Source: Deltaproteobacteria bacterium
GTDB taxonomy: Bacteria; Myxococcota; JADLHZ01
NCBI GenBank assembly: GCA_020848545.1
Contig: JADLHZ010000026.1
Span: forward strand, 1-64,000
Reading direction: 5' to 3'
DNA: 64,000 nucleotides
Shown here: positions 1 through 8,190 of the stretch, one piece after another
Position numbering within the stretch: the first letter of the stretch is position 1
Layout of the letters: the number at the start of each line of letters is the position of its first letter
Notes under the pieces: generated by a model
Told to the model about the DNA's origin: nothing
The model's database searches: none
Seen by the model: only the letters and a program-made list of their open reading frames with translations
Position numbers and translations under genes: made by a program

Positions 1-250
1 CCCGATCCTCTCCAAACCCTGGCCTTGGCCTAAACCCTGGCCCAAGACCGTGGCCCTGAACGAAAGCCTTGGCCGCGCTCGCGAGCCTGGCCCTGACCCT
101 GGACTTTGCCATCCGGTCCTCCGTCGCTTTGAGGGCGCGGGGCCAGGGCAAAGGCCAGGGCTAAGCTCAGGCTCGCGAGCGCGGCCAGGGTTGAGGGTGA
201 GGGTTGAGGGCCAGGGTTTGAGGGCGGCGAGTTCGGACCGGTTGCCAACC
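1..250. repeat. Diverged long inverted repeat of GGCCAGGG-type units
   Basis: No gene is supported here. The left half carries CCCTGGCC, CCTTGGCC and AAACCCTGG words, and the right half carries their complements GGCCAGGG and CCAGGGTTT. The clearest arms are 67-88 and 169-190, which pair over 22 positions with one mismatch around the palindrome GCTCGCGAGC. Positions 33-44 also pair with 208-219. The transcript could fold into a large hairpin, and the array may continue left of the window. Related hexamer repeats lie at 37535-37600. Function is unknown; it may act as a terminator or simply be an expanded intergenic repeat. Confidence 0.7.
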
Positions 251-280
251 TCACCGCGGACGTGAACAGATGGCGGCCCC

Positions 281-2485
281 GTGGACCTGCTCGATGGATT
301 GAACGAGGCGCAGCGCGCGGCGGTCGTGCACCGTGGCGGGCCGCTGCTCGTCTTCGCTGGCGCCGGCTCGGGAAAGACGCGCGTCATCACCCGCCGCATC
401 GCGCACGCGGTCGAGCAGCGGTGGGTCGATCCGTTCTCGGTCGTCGCCCTCACGTTCACGAACAAAGCCGCGCGCGAGATGCAAGAGCGCGTCTCGCACT
501 TGCTCGGCGGGTATCTGCAAGGCCTCACCGTCGGCACCTTCCACTCGACGTGCGCGAAGTGGCTGCGCATCTACGGCCCGCGCTACGGCCACCCGGGCGA
601 CTTCGTCATCTACGACTCGGACGATCAGACCGCGCTCGTCCGCCGCTTGCTCAACGAGATGAACTACGACTCGGCGCAAGTGACGCCGAAGCTCGTGGCG
701 CAGCGGCTCGACCGGGTGAAGAACCAAGGTCTCGGCCCGGACGAAGTGCCCACCGGCGAGTTCGGCGAATTCGAGCGCGCCTTTCCGAAGATCTACGCGC
801 GTTACGAAGAGACGCTGCAGAAGGCGAACGCGCTCGACTTCGGCGATCTCGTGCTGCACATGGTGCGCCTGCTCGAGAAGACGCCGGACGCGAAGCAGTT
901 CTTCAACCAGCGCTTCTCGATGGTGCTCGTCGACGAATACCAAGACACGAACGCCGTACAGTATCGCTTGCTGCGCGCGTTGTCGCCGCCGCCGTCGCCC
1001 GAGTTCTGCGTCGTCGGCGACGACGATCAATCGATCTACAAGTTCCGCGGCGCCGACGTCGGCAACATCCTCGCGTTTCGACGCGACTATCAAGACGTCG
1101 CCGTGGTGAAGCTCGAAGAGAACTACCGCAGCGTGCAGGCGATCCTCGACGTGTCGAACTCCGTCATCAAGAACAACCGCCGCCGCGAGCCGAAGGCGCT
1201 GAAGGCCACGCGCGGCGGCGGCGAGGCGCCGCAGCTCATCATCCACTCCGACGAGCGCGAGGAGGCGATGTTCGTCGCCCGCCACGCCGCCCGCCACGTC
1301 GACAACGGCGGCAAGCTCGAAGACATCGCCGTCCTCTTTCGGCAGAACGCCCAGTCCCGCGTGCTCGAAGAAGCGTTCAGCCGCGCGCGCATTCCGTTCC
1401 TGCTCGTCGGCGGCCAGCGCTTCTACGAGCGCGCCGAAGTGAAGGACGCGCTCGCGTACCTGCGCCTGCTCGTGCGGCCGGAGAGCGAGATCGATCTCGT
1501 GCGCATCATCAACACGCCGGCGCGCGGCATCGGCGACAAGACCGTCGAGCGCATGACGATCGCCGCTCGCGCTGCCAACCTGCGCCTTTGGGACATCGTC
1601 ACCGCCGAGCCGCGCGTGTTGCAGGAGGCCGGGCTCGCGACCGGCGCTGTCGACAAGGTGCTCGGCTTCTCGCAGCTGATGCGCGCGTTGAAGGACGCCG
1701 CCGAGACCTTGGCGCCGCCGCACGTCGTCAGCGAGGTCTTGAGCCGCTCCGGCCTCCTCGACGCGTTGAAGAACGACGAGTCGATCGAAGCCGAAGGGCG
1801 CGTGAAGAACCTGGAAGAGCTCTTGAACGCCGTCAGCGAATGGTACGGCGCGCGCCCGGACGGAACGCTCAGCGAGTACTTGGAAGAGCTCGCGCTCCTC
1901 GCCGACGTCGACGCGATGAAGGGCAACGTGCCGCGCGTGACCTTGATGACGCTGCACTCGGCGAAGGGCCTCGAGTTCAAGCACGTGCTCCTGCTCGGCC
2001 TCGAAGACGGCATCTTTCCCGTGCAACGCCCCGGTTCTGATCTTGGGGGCTCCGAGATGGACGTCGAGGAAGAGCGGCGCTTGTTCTACGTCGGCGTCAC
2101 ACGGGCGATGGACAAGCTCGTGCTCTCGGCGTGTCAGAGCCGCCTGCTCTACGGGCAACGTCAGGTCATGGACCCGTCACGCTTTCTCTTCGAGATCCCG
2201 AAGGAGCTGCTGAAGAAGGCCGAGCGCGCGGCGCCGCCACAGCAGCAACGGCCGCAGCAGCAACGCTTTACCGGAATGCCGGGCCGCACGCCGCAGCGAT
2301 CGTTGCCGAGCGGCCCCGACGCGTCGCACCCGGCGCTCGGCAAGCGCGTGCAGCACGCGACCTTCGGCGAAGGCAAGGTCGTCGAGGTGTCGAACGACGA
2401 CGGCCGCTTGAAGTACGTGGTCGACTTTCAGAGCGTCGGGCGCAAGACGGTCATCGCGCAGTACGTGCAAGCGATCCGCTCTTGA
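281..2485 (+). CDS. pcrA: ATP-dependent DNA helicase PcrA/UvrD (superfamily 1A)
   Basis: 3'-5' DNA helicase of 734 aa, acting in nucleotide excision repair, replication restart and clearance of stalled transcription. Visible SF1 motifs are Walker A GAGSGKT at residues 27-33, the Walker B region DEYQDTN near 220, GDDDQSIYKFRGAD near 245, TLMTLHSAKGLEFKHV near 560 and EEERRLFYVGVTRA near 595. The C-terminus (LGKRVQHATFGEGKVV) matches the Tudor-like RNA polymerase-binding tail typical of PcrA/UvrD. A GTG start at 281 is the first start placing LDGLNEAQR at the usual N-terminus. The length is normal for the family. It precedes a sugar nucleotidyltransferase gene by about 45 nt, with no obvious functional link. 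Confidence 0.95.
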   Translation: MDLLDGLNEAQRAAVVHRGGPLLVFAGAGSGKTRVITRRIAHAVEQRWVDPFSVVALTFTNKAAREMQERVSHLLGGYLQGLTVGTFHSTCAKWLRIYGPRYGHPGDFVIYDSDDQTALVRRLLNEMNYDSAQVTPKLVAQRLDRVKNQGLGPDEVPTGEFGEFERAFPKIYARYEETLQKANALDFGDLVLHMVRLLEKTPDAKQFFNQRFSMVLVDEYQDTNAVQYRLLRALSPPPSPEFCVVGDDDQSIYKFRGADVGNILAFRRDYQDVAVVKLEENYRSVQAILDVSNSVIKNNRRREPKALKATRGGGEAPQLIIHSDEREEAMFVARHAARHVDNGGKLEDIAVLFRQNAQSRVLEEAFSRARIPFLLVGGQRFYERAEVKDALAYLRLLVRPESEIDLVRIINTPARGIGDKTVERMTIAARAANLRLWDIVTAEPRVLQEAGLATGAVDKVLGFSQLMRALKDAAETLAPPHVVSEVLSRSGLLDALKNDESIEAEGRVKNLEELLNAVSEWYGARPDGTLSEYLEELALLADVDAMKGNVPRVTLMTLHSAKGLEFKHVLLLGLEDGIFPVQRPGSDLGGSEMDVEEERRLFYVGVTRAMDKLVLSACQSRLLYGQRQVMDPSRFLFEIPKELLKKAERAAPPQQQRPQQQRFTGMPGRTPQRSLPSGPDASHPALGKRVQHATFGEGKVVEVSNDDGRLKYVVDFQSVGRKTVIAQYVQAIRS

Positions 2486-2531
2486 TCGTCTCCTCTTGAT
2501 ATTCCGCCCACCGGCGTTACCTTCAGCGGCC

Positions 2532-3641
2532 ATGGAACCGCTCGCCTTCGATGTGCGCACGCAGTCACTCTTGGACGTCTTCCGCTTCGATCGCGATCGC
2601 TTCGAGGCGCAGCGCGCGCTCTTGAAGAAGACGCCGTTCTCGCCGGCGCTCGCGCACATCCAAGGTGCGCTGAAGCCGATCGAGCGCGATCGTTATTTGC
2701 ACGTCGACAGCACGCAGAAGGACGCCGGCAAGTGGAAGAAGCGCGGCGAGGAAGCGATCAAGAACGGCGAGGTCGCGTTCCTGCTCCTGAACGGCGGCAT
2801 GGCCACGCGCTTCGGGGGCATCGCCAAGGGCGCGGCGACCGCGTTCAACGAGCGCTCGTTCTTGGCGCTGCGCATGCGGCAGGCCAAAGACACGGCGAAG
2901 AAGCTCAGCGCGCGCATCACGTGCGTGCTGATGAACTCGTTCGCGACCGACGAAGCGACCAAGGAGCACCTGCGCGAGCACAAGAACTTCGGCTTCCCCG
3001 CCGAGGACGTCCTCACCTGCGTGCAGGGCATCTCGTTGCGTCTCACCGAGAACGGCGAGCTCTTCAAGGACGACACTGGCCAGGCGTCGATGTACACGCC
3101 GGGCCACGGAGATCTGCCGTGGACGCTGGCGGTCAGTGGCGTCGCCGACAAGCTGCACAAGCGCGGCGTGAAGACGCTCTTCGTCTCGAACGTCGACAAC
3201 CTCGGCTGCTCGCTCGATCCGCTCGTGCTCGGCGCGCACCTCTGCGCCGGCAAGCCGCTGAGCGTCGAGACGATCCAAAAGCTCGGCAAAGACGTGGGCG
3301 GCGCGCCGGTCTACGTCGATGGCAAGCTGCAGCTCGTCGAGGGCTTTCGCTTTCCGCCGGGCTACGATCAGCAGCAGAACGAAGGCTTCAACACGAACAC
3401 CTTCTACTTCGACTGGCCGGCGCTCGATCCGAAGATCGCGCTCGGCTTCTATCCGGTGGCGAAGAAGGTGGACGGGCGGACCGCGGTGCAATTCGAGCGC
3501 ATCGTCGGCGAAGTGACCGCGCACGTGAAGACCACCTTCCTCCGGGTGCCGCGCGACGATGAATTTGGCCGCTTCCTCCCCGTCAAAGCGCCGGAGGACT
3601 TGGTGGCGCTGCAGCCGGTATTAGCCAAGCGATATCAATGA
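2532..3641 (+). CDS. UTP--glucose-1-phosphate uridylyltransferase family (UDPGP type 1)
   Basis: Predicted cytoplasmic nucleotidyltransferase of 369 aa that would make a UDP-sugar from UTP and a sugar 1-phosphate. The nucleotide-binding loop LLNGGMATRFGG lies near residue 88. SNVDNLGCSLDP is the probable metal-binding aspartate segment, and EGFRF with FNTNTFYFDW resembles the sugar-binding part of the eukaryotic-type UDPGP fold. The ATG at 2532 is chosen because the in-frame TTG at 2496 adds an unconserved 12-residue leader. The loop GGMATRFGG differs from the GGLGTRLG of classical UGPases, so the sugar (glucose or N-acetylhexosamine) is not certain. The stop codon abuts the inverted repeat at 3641-3712. 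Confidence 0.85.
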   Translation: MEPLAFDVRTQSLLDVFRFDRDRFEAQRALLKKTPFSPALAHIQGALKPIERDRYLHVDSTQKDAGKWKKRGEEAIKNGEVAFLLLNGGMATRFGGIAKGAATAFNERSFLALRMRQAKDTAKKLSARITCVLMNSFATDEATKEHLREHKNFGFPAEDVLTCVQGISLRLTENGELFKDDTGQASMYTPGHGDLPWTLAVSGVADKLHKRGVKTLFVSNVDNLGCSLDPLVLGAHLCAGKPLSVETIQKLGKDVGGAPVYVDGKLQLVEGFRFPPGYDQQQNEGFNTNTFYFDWPALDPKIALGFYPVAKKVDGRTAVQFERIVGEVTAHVKTTFLRVPRDDEFGRFLPVKAPEDLVALQPVLAKRYQ

Positions 3642-3712
3642 TCCGTTCAGTGATCTTTGACGCTCGCCGGGGCGTATGGCACCACCCATCCTTCGTCGAT
3701 CACTGAAAGGAT
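3641..3712 (+). promoter_or_regulatory. 15-bp inverted repeat spanning the ribosome-binding site of the next gene
   Basis: Arms 3641-3655 and 3698-3712 are complementary at 14 of 15 positions (ATCC-G-TTCAGTGATC paired with GATCACTGAA-A-GGAT). The loop is 42 nt. The right arm contains AAAGGA, the probable Shine-Dalgarno of the LPP20-like gene at 3719, so folding would hide that site. It could also act as a terminator for the upstream gene, but no T-tract follows. Confidence 0.55.
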
Positions 3713-3718
3713 ACGAAG

Positions 3719-5275
3719 ATGCTGAGCACGGCGCTGTTGATCCTGTCGTCTGTCGTCGCTTCGGGCGAGCCCGCGTGGGTCGCGCGGGGAAGTGGCGCGT
3801 TTCCGAGCGACAAGAAGTCGTTCTATTCGGTCGGCGTCGCGAGCGGCATGAAGAATCCGGCGCTCCTGCGCACGACCGCCGACAACCGCGCCCGCGCCGA
3901 GATGGCGAAGACCTTCGAGACCTTCTCGGCGTCCTTGATGAAGGACTACATGAACTCGTCCGGCGCGCAGAACGTGGAGGCCGCGGTGCAGACGCTCTCG
4001 GCCGGCACGCTCACCGGCGCCGAGATCGTCGATCGCTATCTGAACTCGGAAGGCGTGCAGTACTCGCTCTGTAAGCTCGATCTCGATCGCGCCAAGGAGC
4101 TCGCCAAGGACGGCAAGATCTTCAAGCCGGGCGATCTCGACAAGGCGTACGACAACCTCTCCGGTGGCATGAAGAAGCCGCCGCAGCAGGCCGAAGTGGC
4201 GAAGCCGCCGCCGCCGACCTCGGGCAACAACGCCAAGCCCGCCGCCGCGCCGCCGAAGGAAGCGTCGAGCGGAGCCAAGCCGCGCACGGGCCGGCCGGCT
4301 TGGGTAGACGGCGAAGACCCGGCGTTTCCGTGGTCGAAGTTCCTCTACGCGGTCGGCTTCGGCAAGGATCGCACGGCGAGCGAGAATGGCGCCGCGGCCG
4401 GCATCTCGAAGATCTTCGAGACGAAGGTGGCGCAGGTCGCCAAGGACTTCCAAGCGTCGTACGCGAAGAGCGGCGCGTCGAACATCGAGATCCAGTCGAG
4501 CGAAGTGCTGACGCAGACGAGCACGTCCAAGGTCCTGAGCGGCGTGCGCATCGCCGAGGTGTGGGACGACAAGGGCACGGCGACCGTTTACGCGATCGCC
4601 GTCATCGAGCGCAGCAAGGCGACCGAAGGCCTGCGCAACAAGATCCAAGAGCTCGACCAGACGGCGGTGAAGGCGCTCGAGAAGGCGAACGACAGCGACA
4701 AGCTGAAGCAAGTGCGCTCGTTGAACCAAGCGATCGGCGCCATCCAAGAGCGCGAGATGTTGAACACCGACCTGCGCATCATCGACAGCAACGGCGTCGG
4801 CGTGCCGGGCGAAGTGAGCTACGCGGACGTGTACTCGAAGCTCGGCGAGGCGCAGGAAGCGTTGAACGTGGGCATCGTCGTGTCGGGCACCCAAGGCGAC
4901 GACGTCCGCGCGGCCTTGGCGCAAGGCCTCACCGGCATGGGCTACGTCGTCAAAGAAGTGAAGGGCGGCGACGATGACGACGACGAAGACGGCGGCAGCG
5001 CTCCGAGCGGCGACTTCGATCTCTTGATCATGGGCAAAGTGCGCATCGAGAAGGCCGGCCAAGCCGCCGGTGGCACCTTCGAGATGGTGCGCGCCGTCGC
5101 CGACTTCCAGCTGAAGAACGTGAAGAAGAACAAGATCGTCGACGAGTACACGGTCTCGCAGAAGGAAGGGCACAAGACGGCGCAGGAAGCGCAGCGCCGG
5201 GCCATTCGCGAGCTGAACAAGGTCGTGGCGCCCGAGATCGCGAAGAAGTTTCAGAAGTACCTGACGAAGAAATAG
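3719..5275 (+). CDS. Secreted protein with two LPP20-like domains
   Basis: 518-aa protein with a short hydrophobic N-terminus (LLILSSVVASG) that looks like an export signal; no lipobox cysteine is seen. Two related blocks open with PAWVARGSGAFPSDKKSFYSVG (about residue 18) and RPAWVDGEDPAFPWSKFLYAVG (about residue 195). Each is followed by A-rich helices and a SSGAQNVE or KSGASNIE segment, the pattern of LPP20-type envelope lipoproteins (PF02169-like). A Pro/Ala linker at about 150-190 separates them, and an acidic DDDDDED stretch sits near 423. The C-terminal third (GVVVSGTQGDD, LLIMGKVRIEKAG) resembles a TPR-less LPP20 tail of unknown role. AAAGGATACGAAG precedes the ATG. The function of the family is unknown beyond envelope association. 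Confidence 0.75.
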   Translation: MLSTALLILSSVVASGEPAWVARGSGAFPSDKKSFYSVGVASGMKNPALLRTTADNRARAEMAKTFETFSASLMKDYMNSSGAQNVEAAVQTLSAGTLTGAEIVDRYLNSEGVQYSLCKLDLDRAKELAKDGKIFKPGDLDKAYDNLSGGMKKPPQQAEVAKPPPPTSGNNAKPAAAPPKEASSGAKPRTGRPAWVDGEDPAFPWSKFLYAVGFGKDRTASENGAAAGISKIFETKVAQVAKDFQASYAKSGASNIEIQSSEVLTQTSTSKVLSGVRIAEVWDDKGTATVYAIAVIERSKATEGLRNKIQELDQTAVKALEKANDSDKLKQVRSLNQAIGAIQEREMLNTDLRIIDSNGVGVPGEVSYADVYSKLGEAQEALNVGIVVSGTQGDDVRAALAQGLTGMGYVVKEVKGGDDDDDEDGGSAPSGDFDLLIMGKVRIEKAGQAAGGTFEMVRAVADFQLKNVKKNKIVDEYTVSQKEGHKTAQEAQRRAIRELNKVVAPEIAKKFQKYLTKK

Positions 5276-5315
5276 ATACCGCTTACCCTTCCCCTAATTC
5301 CGACCGACTGATTTG

Positions 5316-5344
5316 TTCGTCGCTCCCCCTCCCGTCGCTATACT
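5316..5344 (+). promoter_or_regulatory. Candidate sigma-70 promoter for the hydrolase gene
   Basis: TATACT at 5339-5344 is a good -10 hexamer lying 78 nt before the GTG at 5422. A weak -35 TTCGTC at 5316-5321 gives a 17-nt spacer; TTGTTC at 5313 would give 20 nt. It sits in the 146-nt gap after the LPP20-like gene. Confidence 0.3.
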
Positions 5345-5421
5345 CATTTGGTAGTCAGCGGGGGCTTACGCGGGAGTTCTGTCTGGGCAACACGACACAG
5401 GCAAAGCGATTCCAGCATTAC

Positions 5422-6462
5422 GTGCCGAAGCCCGACGTCCCGGGCGGCCCGCAGATCAGCGAACAAGTTCACTTCGTCAAAACCGGCGACGGTCATCCGA
5501 TCGCGCTGCAGCACTATTCGCCCGCGGAGAAGACCGCGCGCCTGCCGGTGCTGATGGTCCACGGCCTCGGCGCCAACCGGCACAACTTCGACCTCTTCGG
5601 CGACGATGACGCGTTGCCCCGCCAGCTCGCCCGAAAAGGCTACGAGTGCTACGTCATCGAGCTGCGCGGCATCGGGCTCAGCCGCGCGCCGCGGGGTCAG
5701 AGGCGCGCCCAGGGCGTCGACGAGTACCTGCGCTACGACCTGCCGGCGGCCGTCGAGCACGTGTTGAAGGCGCAAGACCAAGAGAAGCTGCATTGGGTCG
5801 GCCACTCGATGGGCGCGATCTTGGGTTACATCTATGGCAGCTCGTTCGGACACCAGATCCACTCGCTGCTCGCGGCGGCGGGGCCGGTGCCGGCCGCGGT
5901 CCCGTTGCCGGGCGTCGGCATGTTGAAGCCGCTGCGGCACATGATCGCCGGCAAGCAACTCCAGAACATCGAGCTGCCGAATCGGCTCGGGCTGAAGGCG
6001 TTGAAGCGCATGCCGAAGCTCGTGCGCTTGGCGTACGACAAGGTGCTGTTTTACGCCGACAACATGCCGGACGACTGGCTGCTGAAGTTCGCCGACTCCG
6101 GGCTCGAGAACATTCCGTTGTCGGTGCTGCGTCGCTTGGGCGACTGGGCGGTTCCGTCGAGCCGCTTCGGCGGTGAGGTCGAGCGCGCGCTCGGCAGCCT
6201 CTACGTGCCGACGCTGTTCCTTGCCGCGAAGTACGATCCTCTGTGTCCGCCGGACGTCGTCGAGCACGCGCGCCGGTTGATGCCCGAAGGCTACGCGAAG
6301 ACGCACATCATCAGCAGCGACTACGGCTCGGTCGACTTCGGCCATGGCGACTTGCTCGCGAGCCCGCCGGCCAAGCGCTGGGTGTTCCCGCTGGTCATGG
6401 AGTTCATCGACGCGCAGGAAGCGGCGCGGGTGGGCCAAGCGCTGCGGCCGCCACGGGATTGA
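5422..6462 (+). CDS. Alpha/beta hydrolase
   Basis: 346-aa predicted serine hydrolase. The oxyanion-hole strand is PVLMVHGLGANRHNFD near residue 50. The nucleophile elbow HWVGHSMGAILGY carries the catalytic Ser near residue 132. The acid is probably Asp in AAKYDPLCPP near 272, and the base His is in VDFGHGDLL near 308. RYDLPAAVEHVL before the elbow is typical of lipase/esterase or PHA-depolymerase-like members, but the substrate cannot be read from sequence. The GTG start at 5422 gives MPKPDVPG as N-terminus. No signal peptide is seen, so it is probably cytoplasmic. A tandem GACCCCGGG repeat lies just downstream. Confidence 0.85.
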   Translation: MPKPDVPGGPQISEQVHFVKTGDGHPIALQHYSPAEKTARLPVLMVHGLGANRHNFDLFGDDDALPRQLARKGYECYVIELRGIGLSRAPRGQRRAQGVDEYLRYDLPAAVEHVLKAQDQEKLHWVGHSMGAILGYIYGSSFGHQIHSLLAAAGPVPAAVPLPGVGMLKPLRHMIAGKQLQNIELPNRLGLKALKRMPKLVRLAYDKVLFYADNMPDDWLLKFADSGLENIPLSVLRRLGDWAVPSSRFGGEVERALGSLYVPTLFLAAKYDPLCPPDVVEHARRLMPEGYAKTHIISSDYGSVDFGHGDLLASPPAKRWVFPLVMEFIDAQEAARVGQALRPPRD

Positions 6463-6537
6463 GCTCTCGCTCACGCTTTGGCTAGTTCGCGGCCCATGGG
6501 CGCACAATCTGGCCTCCTTTCTAAACTTGCACCCCCA

Positions 6538-6582
6538 CGACCCCGGAGACCCCGGGACCCCGGGACCCCGGGGAGGGTGGGG
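6538..6582. repeat. Tandem GACCCCGGG microrepeat after the hydrolase gene
   Basis: Four degenerate copies of GACCCCGGG run from about 6538 to 6572, flanked by CACCCCCAC and GGGTGGGGG. Each unit is partly self-complementary and the whole can form GC-rich hairpins, so it may terminate transcription of the upstream gene. No T-tract follows. Confidence 0.5.
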
Positions 6583-6596
6583 GATGATGTGCTCGC

Positions 6597-6743
6597 ATGG
6601 CGGGGTATTCGCGATTTCTTTCAATGGCACGAATCGCAGCCGATCGGTTACGATCCTGTCAGGGGATGCAACGACCATTCGAAACGGCAAACCTCGCGCG
6701 AGCGTGGGACGCAAAGTTGTCGATCCTCGGGATGCCGAGATAG
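6597..6743 (+). CDS. Doubtful 48-aa ORF in the low-GC island
   Basis: The gap 6463-6793 has no convincing gene. This ORF (MAGYSRFLSMARIAADR to LARAWDAKLSILGMPR) has protein-like composition and a GGGGGATG 10-15 nt upstream of its ATG. Codon use is less GC-rich than its neighbours, like the decayed genes that follow. It may be a small gene, a gene remnant or chance. Confidence 0.2.
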   Translation: MAGYSRFLSMARIAADRLRSCQGMQRPFETANLARAWDAKLSILGMPR

Positions 6744-6793
6744 CGACGTGTCGAAGATGATCGCGGCCGTGGCAACCCGATGGGGGAGAAACC

Positions 6794-7419
6794 ATGGCCA
6801 GAGCCTTCGTCGTCATTTTCGGATGAGTGATCGTGATGACTTCTTGTCGCGCACCGCGTTTGGACGAGCTGTCGTCGGCCGCCGATCGGTCGGGGCTCAA
6901 CGGTGTACAGTCCGTCGGCGAAGCGCCACCTGCCGAACAGCCGCTCACCGAGGAATCCATCGCTGAAAGCGTTAGCGGCCAATGTCCGTGCGCGGCAGGC
7001 TGGAAGAATCACCGCGAGTACGTCTCGTGCGTGAGCCACTACGCCAGCGAGCTTCGCCGTGCCGGGCTCATCACGGGGCGTGAGCGCGGCAAGATCGTGT
7101 CGGCCGCCGCGCAATATGTCCGACCTGTACCTGCACCGATGGACGCACATCTCCCGGCCGTTGTGGTAACTCGAACGAGTGCGCGGCATTCTGCGCTCTT
7201 GCGCCGCCGCCTCCCGACCCGTGCGCAGGCCAGGGAAAATGCGGATGCGATTCGTCACTGTGCGCAAACAGTCCTCTCTGTAGCTCGGCATTTTCCAAGT
7301 CGTGTTGCCTCACTGGAGATCGCGTGTGGTGCGCTGGCTGTCTGACGTGTGTCACGTATGTCAGCTGGCAGCTCAATGGGTGCGGATCGTTCCAATGCGA
7401 GCCAGGAGAGATGTTCTGA
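6794..7419 (+). pseudogene. Broken Cys-rich lipoprotein gene (in-frame TGA plus one frameshift)
   Basis: GGGGGAG at 6782-6788 precedes an ATG at 6794 that reads MARAFVVIFG, then TGA (6824-6826), then VIVMTSCRAP in the same frame. Without the stop this is a lipoprotein signal with lipobox VMTSC. The frame continues through CPCAAGWKNHREYVSCVSHY and ends its sensible part at GKIVSAAAQ (about 7114). Reading then has to move by one base: the new frame gives CPTCTCTDGRTSPGRCG and a stretch with about 18 Cys in 100 residues, stopping at 7417-7419, two bases before the next ATG. A single lost base near 7115 (for example CAA TCA TGT) would restore it. The Cys-rich domain family is not recognised. Either the gene is decayed or there are two assembly errors. 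Confidence 0.7.
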
Positions 7420-7421
7420 CT

Positions 7422-8144
7422 ATGAAAGTGCAGACGTTCGCAGTCAGCCGAACCTGGGCGCTGCTCTGCCTGGCGTTTCTAGGCAGCTGTCATCGGCCTC
7501 TCTCGCAGGTGCGATTCGCACATTTCGAACTATCGATGCGAGAAGAAGGCTTCACCGCTTTCATGCATGCGCACGAGTGCTACGACGCGAAGGAATATTT
7601 TTTTACGGTAAACGGCGTGCGAGTAAACGGCGGACAAGGCGATCAAACGTATGTAGATCGATATGCCACGGTCGAACCGTGTTCACGGGCAATAGGTTTC
7701 GGCTTTTCGCGCGAGCAGTTTGAGCGCATGTTGGATCCGAGCGAGCCGGTTTTGCGTTTCGAAGCACGTGATCACGAGGGCTCCGCGGCTCTGCTCGTCG
7801 TCGAACTGGCAAACCCTTTGCGCACGTACTCCGCAAAACTAGTTGAGCCGGCGGGGGGCAGCGTCAACGGTGGCGAAACTCTTCGCATTTCTTATGAGCC
7901 GGTGGACGCCCGAGCACGCGTGGTTTTCACGCGACCGGATACGGGACAAGGCTTCACTCCGCAGGAAGAATTTGCCGCGGGTGAAGTCTCTTTCGCGTAT
8001 CCGATGGTGACTGCCGGCGGCGCCGCATACGTCTGGATCGAATTGGATCGCAGCTTGGAGTTCGCGCGCTGCGAGGGCCCGGAACATTGCATCGGCCACG
8101 ACGACGGACCGACGGTGCAAATCGATCTTCAAGTCGCCCCATAG
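7422..8144 (+). CDS. Hypothetical lipoprotein in the low-GC island
   Basis: 240-aa protein. The ATG at 7422 is preferred over the in-frame start at 7302. It gives a lipoprotein signal (RTWALLCLAFLGSC, Cys about residue 23) and has AGGAGAG 12-18 nt upstream; the upstream extension is only another frame of the Cys-rich gene. The mature part has Cys pairs (HECYDAKE, VEPCSRAI, FARCEGPEHC) and beta-like segments such as SVNGGETLRISYEPVD, which suggest an Ig-like or beta-sandwich fold. No family is recognised. It follows the broken Cys-rich gene by 2 nt and was probably co-transcribed with it. Third-position GC is lower than in flanking genes, so recent acquisition is possible. Confidence 0.7.
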   Translation: MKVQTFAVSRTWALLCLAFLGSCHRPLSQVRFAHFELSMREEGFTAFMHAHECYDAKEYFFTVNGVRVNGGQGDQTYVDRYATVEPCSRAIGFGFSREQFERMLDPSEPVLRFEARDHEGSAALLVVELANPLRTYSAKLVEPAGGSVNGGETLRISYEPVDARARVVFTRPDTGQGFTPQEEFAAGEVSFAYPMVTAGGAAYVWIELDRSLEFARCEGPEHCIGHDDGPTVQIDLQVAP

Positions 8145-8190
8145 CATCGAAGAGGTCGATCTAGCAGGAACTTCACAGATCGCCGGCCGG

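Noticed and set aside
1-250. Telomere-like or CRISPR repeats
   Set aside because: The CCCTGGCC and GAGGGTT words are irregular and in inverted orientation; there are no equal spacers and no cas genes.
251-2158. Large minus-strand ORF opposite pcrA
   Set aside because: A long antisense frame expected in GC-rich DNA; the amino-acid content is typical of shadows and the plus frame has complete helicase motifs.
7302-7421. Longer N-terminus for the island lipoprotein
   Set aside because: This stretch is a shifted frame of the Cys-rich gene and would place the lipoprotein signal internally.
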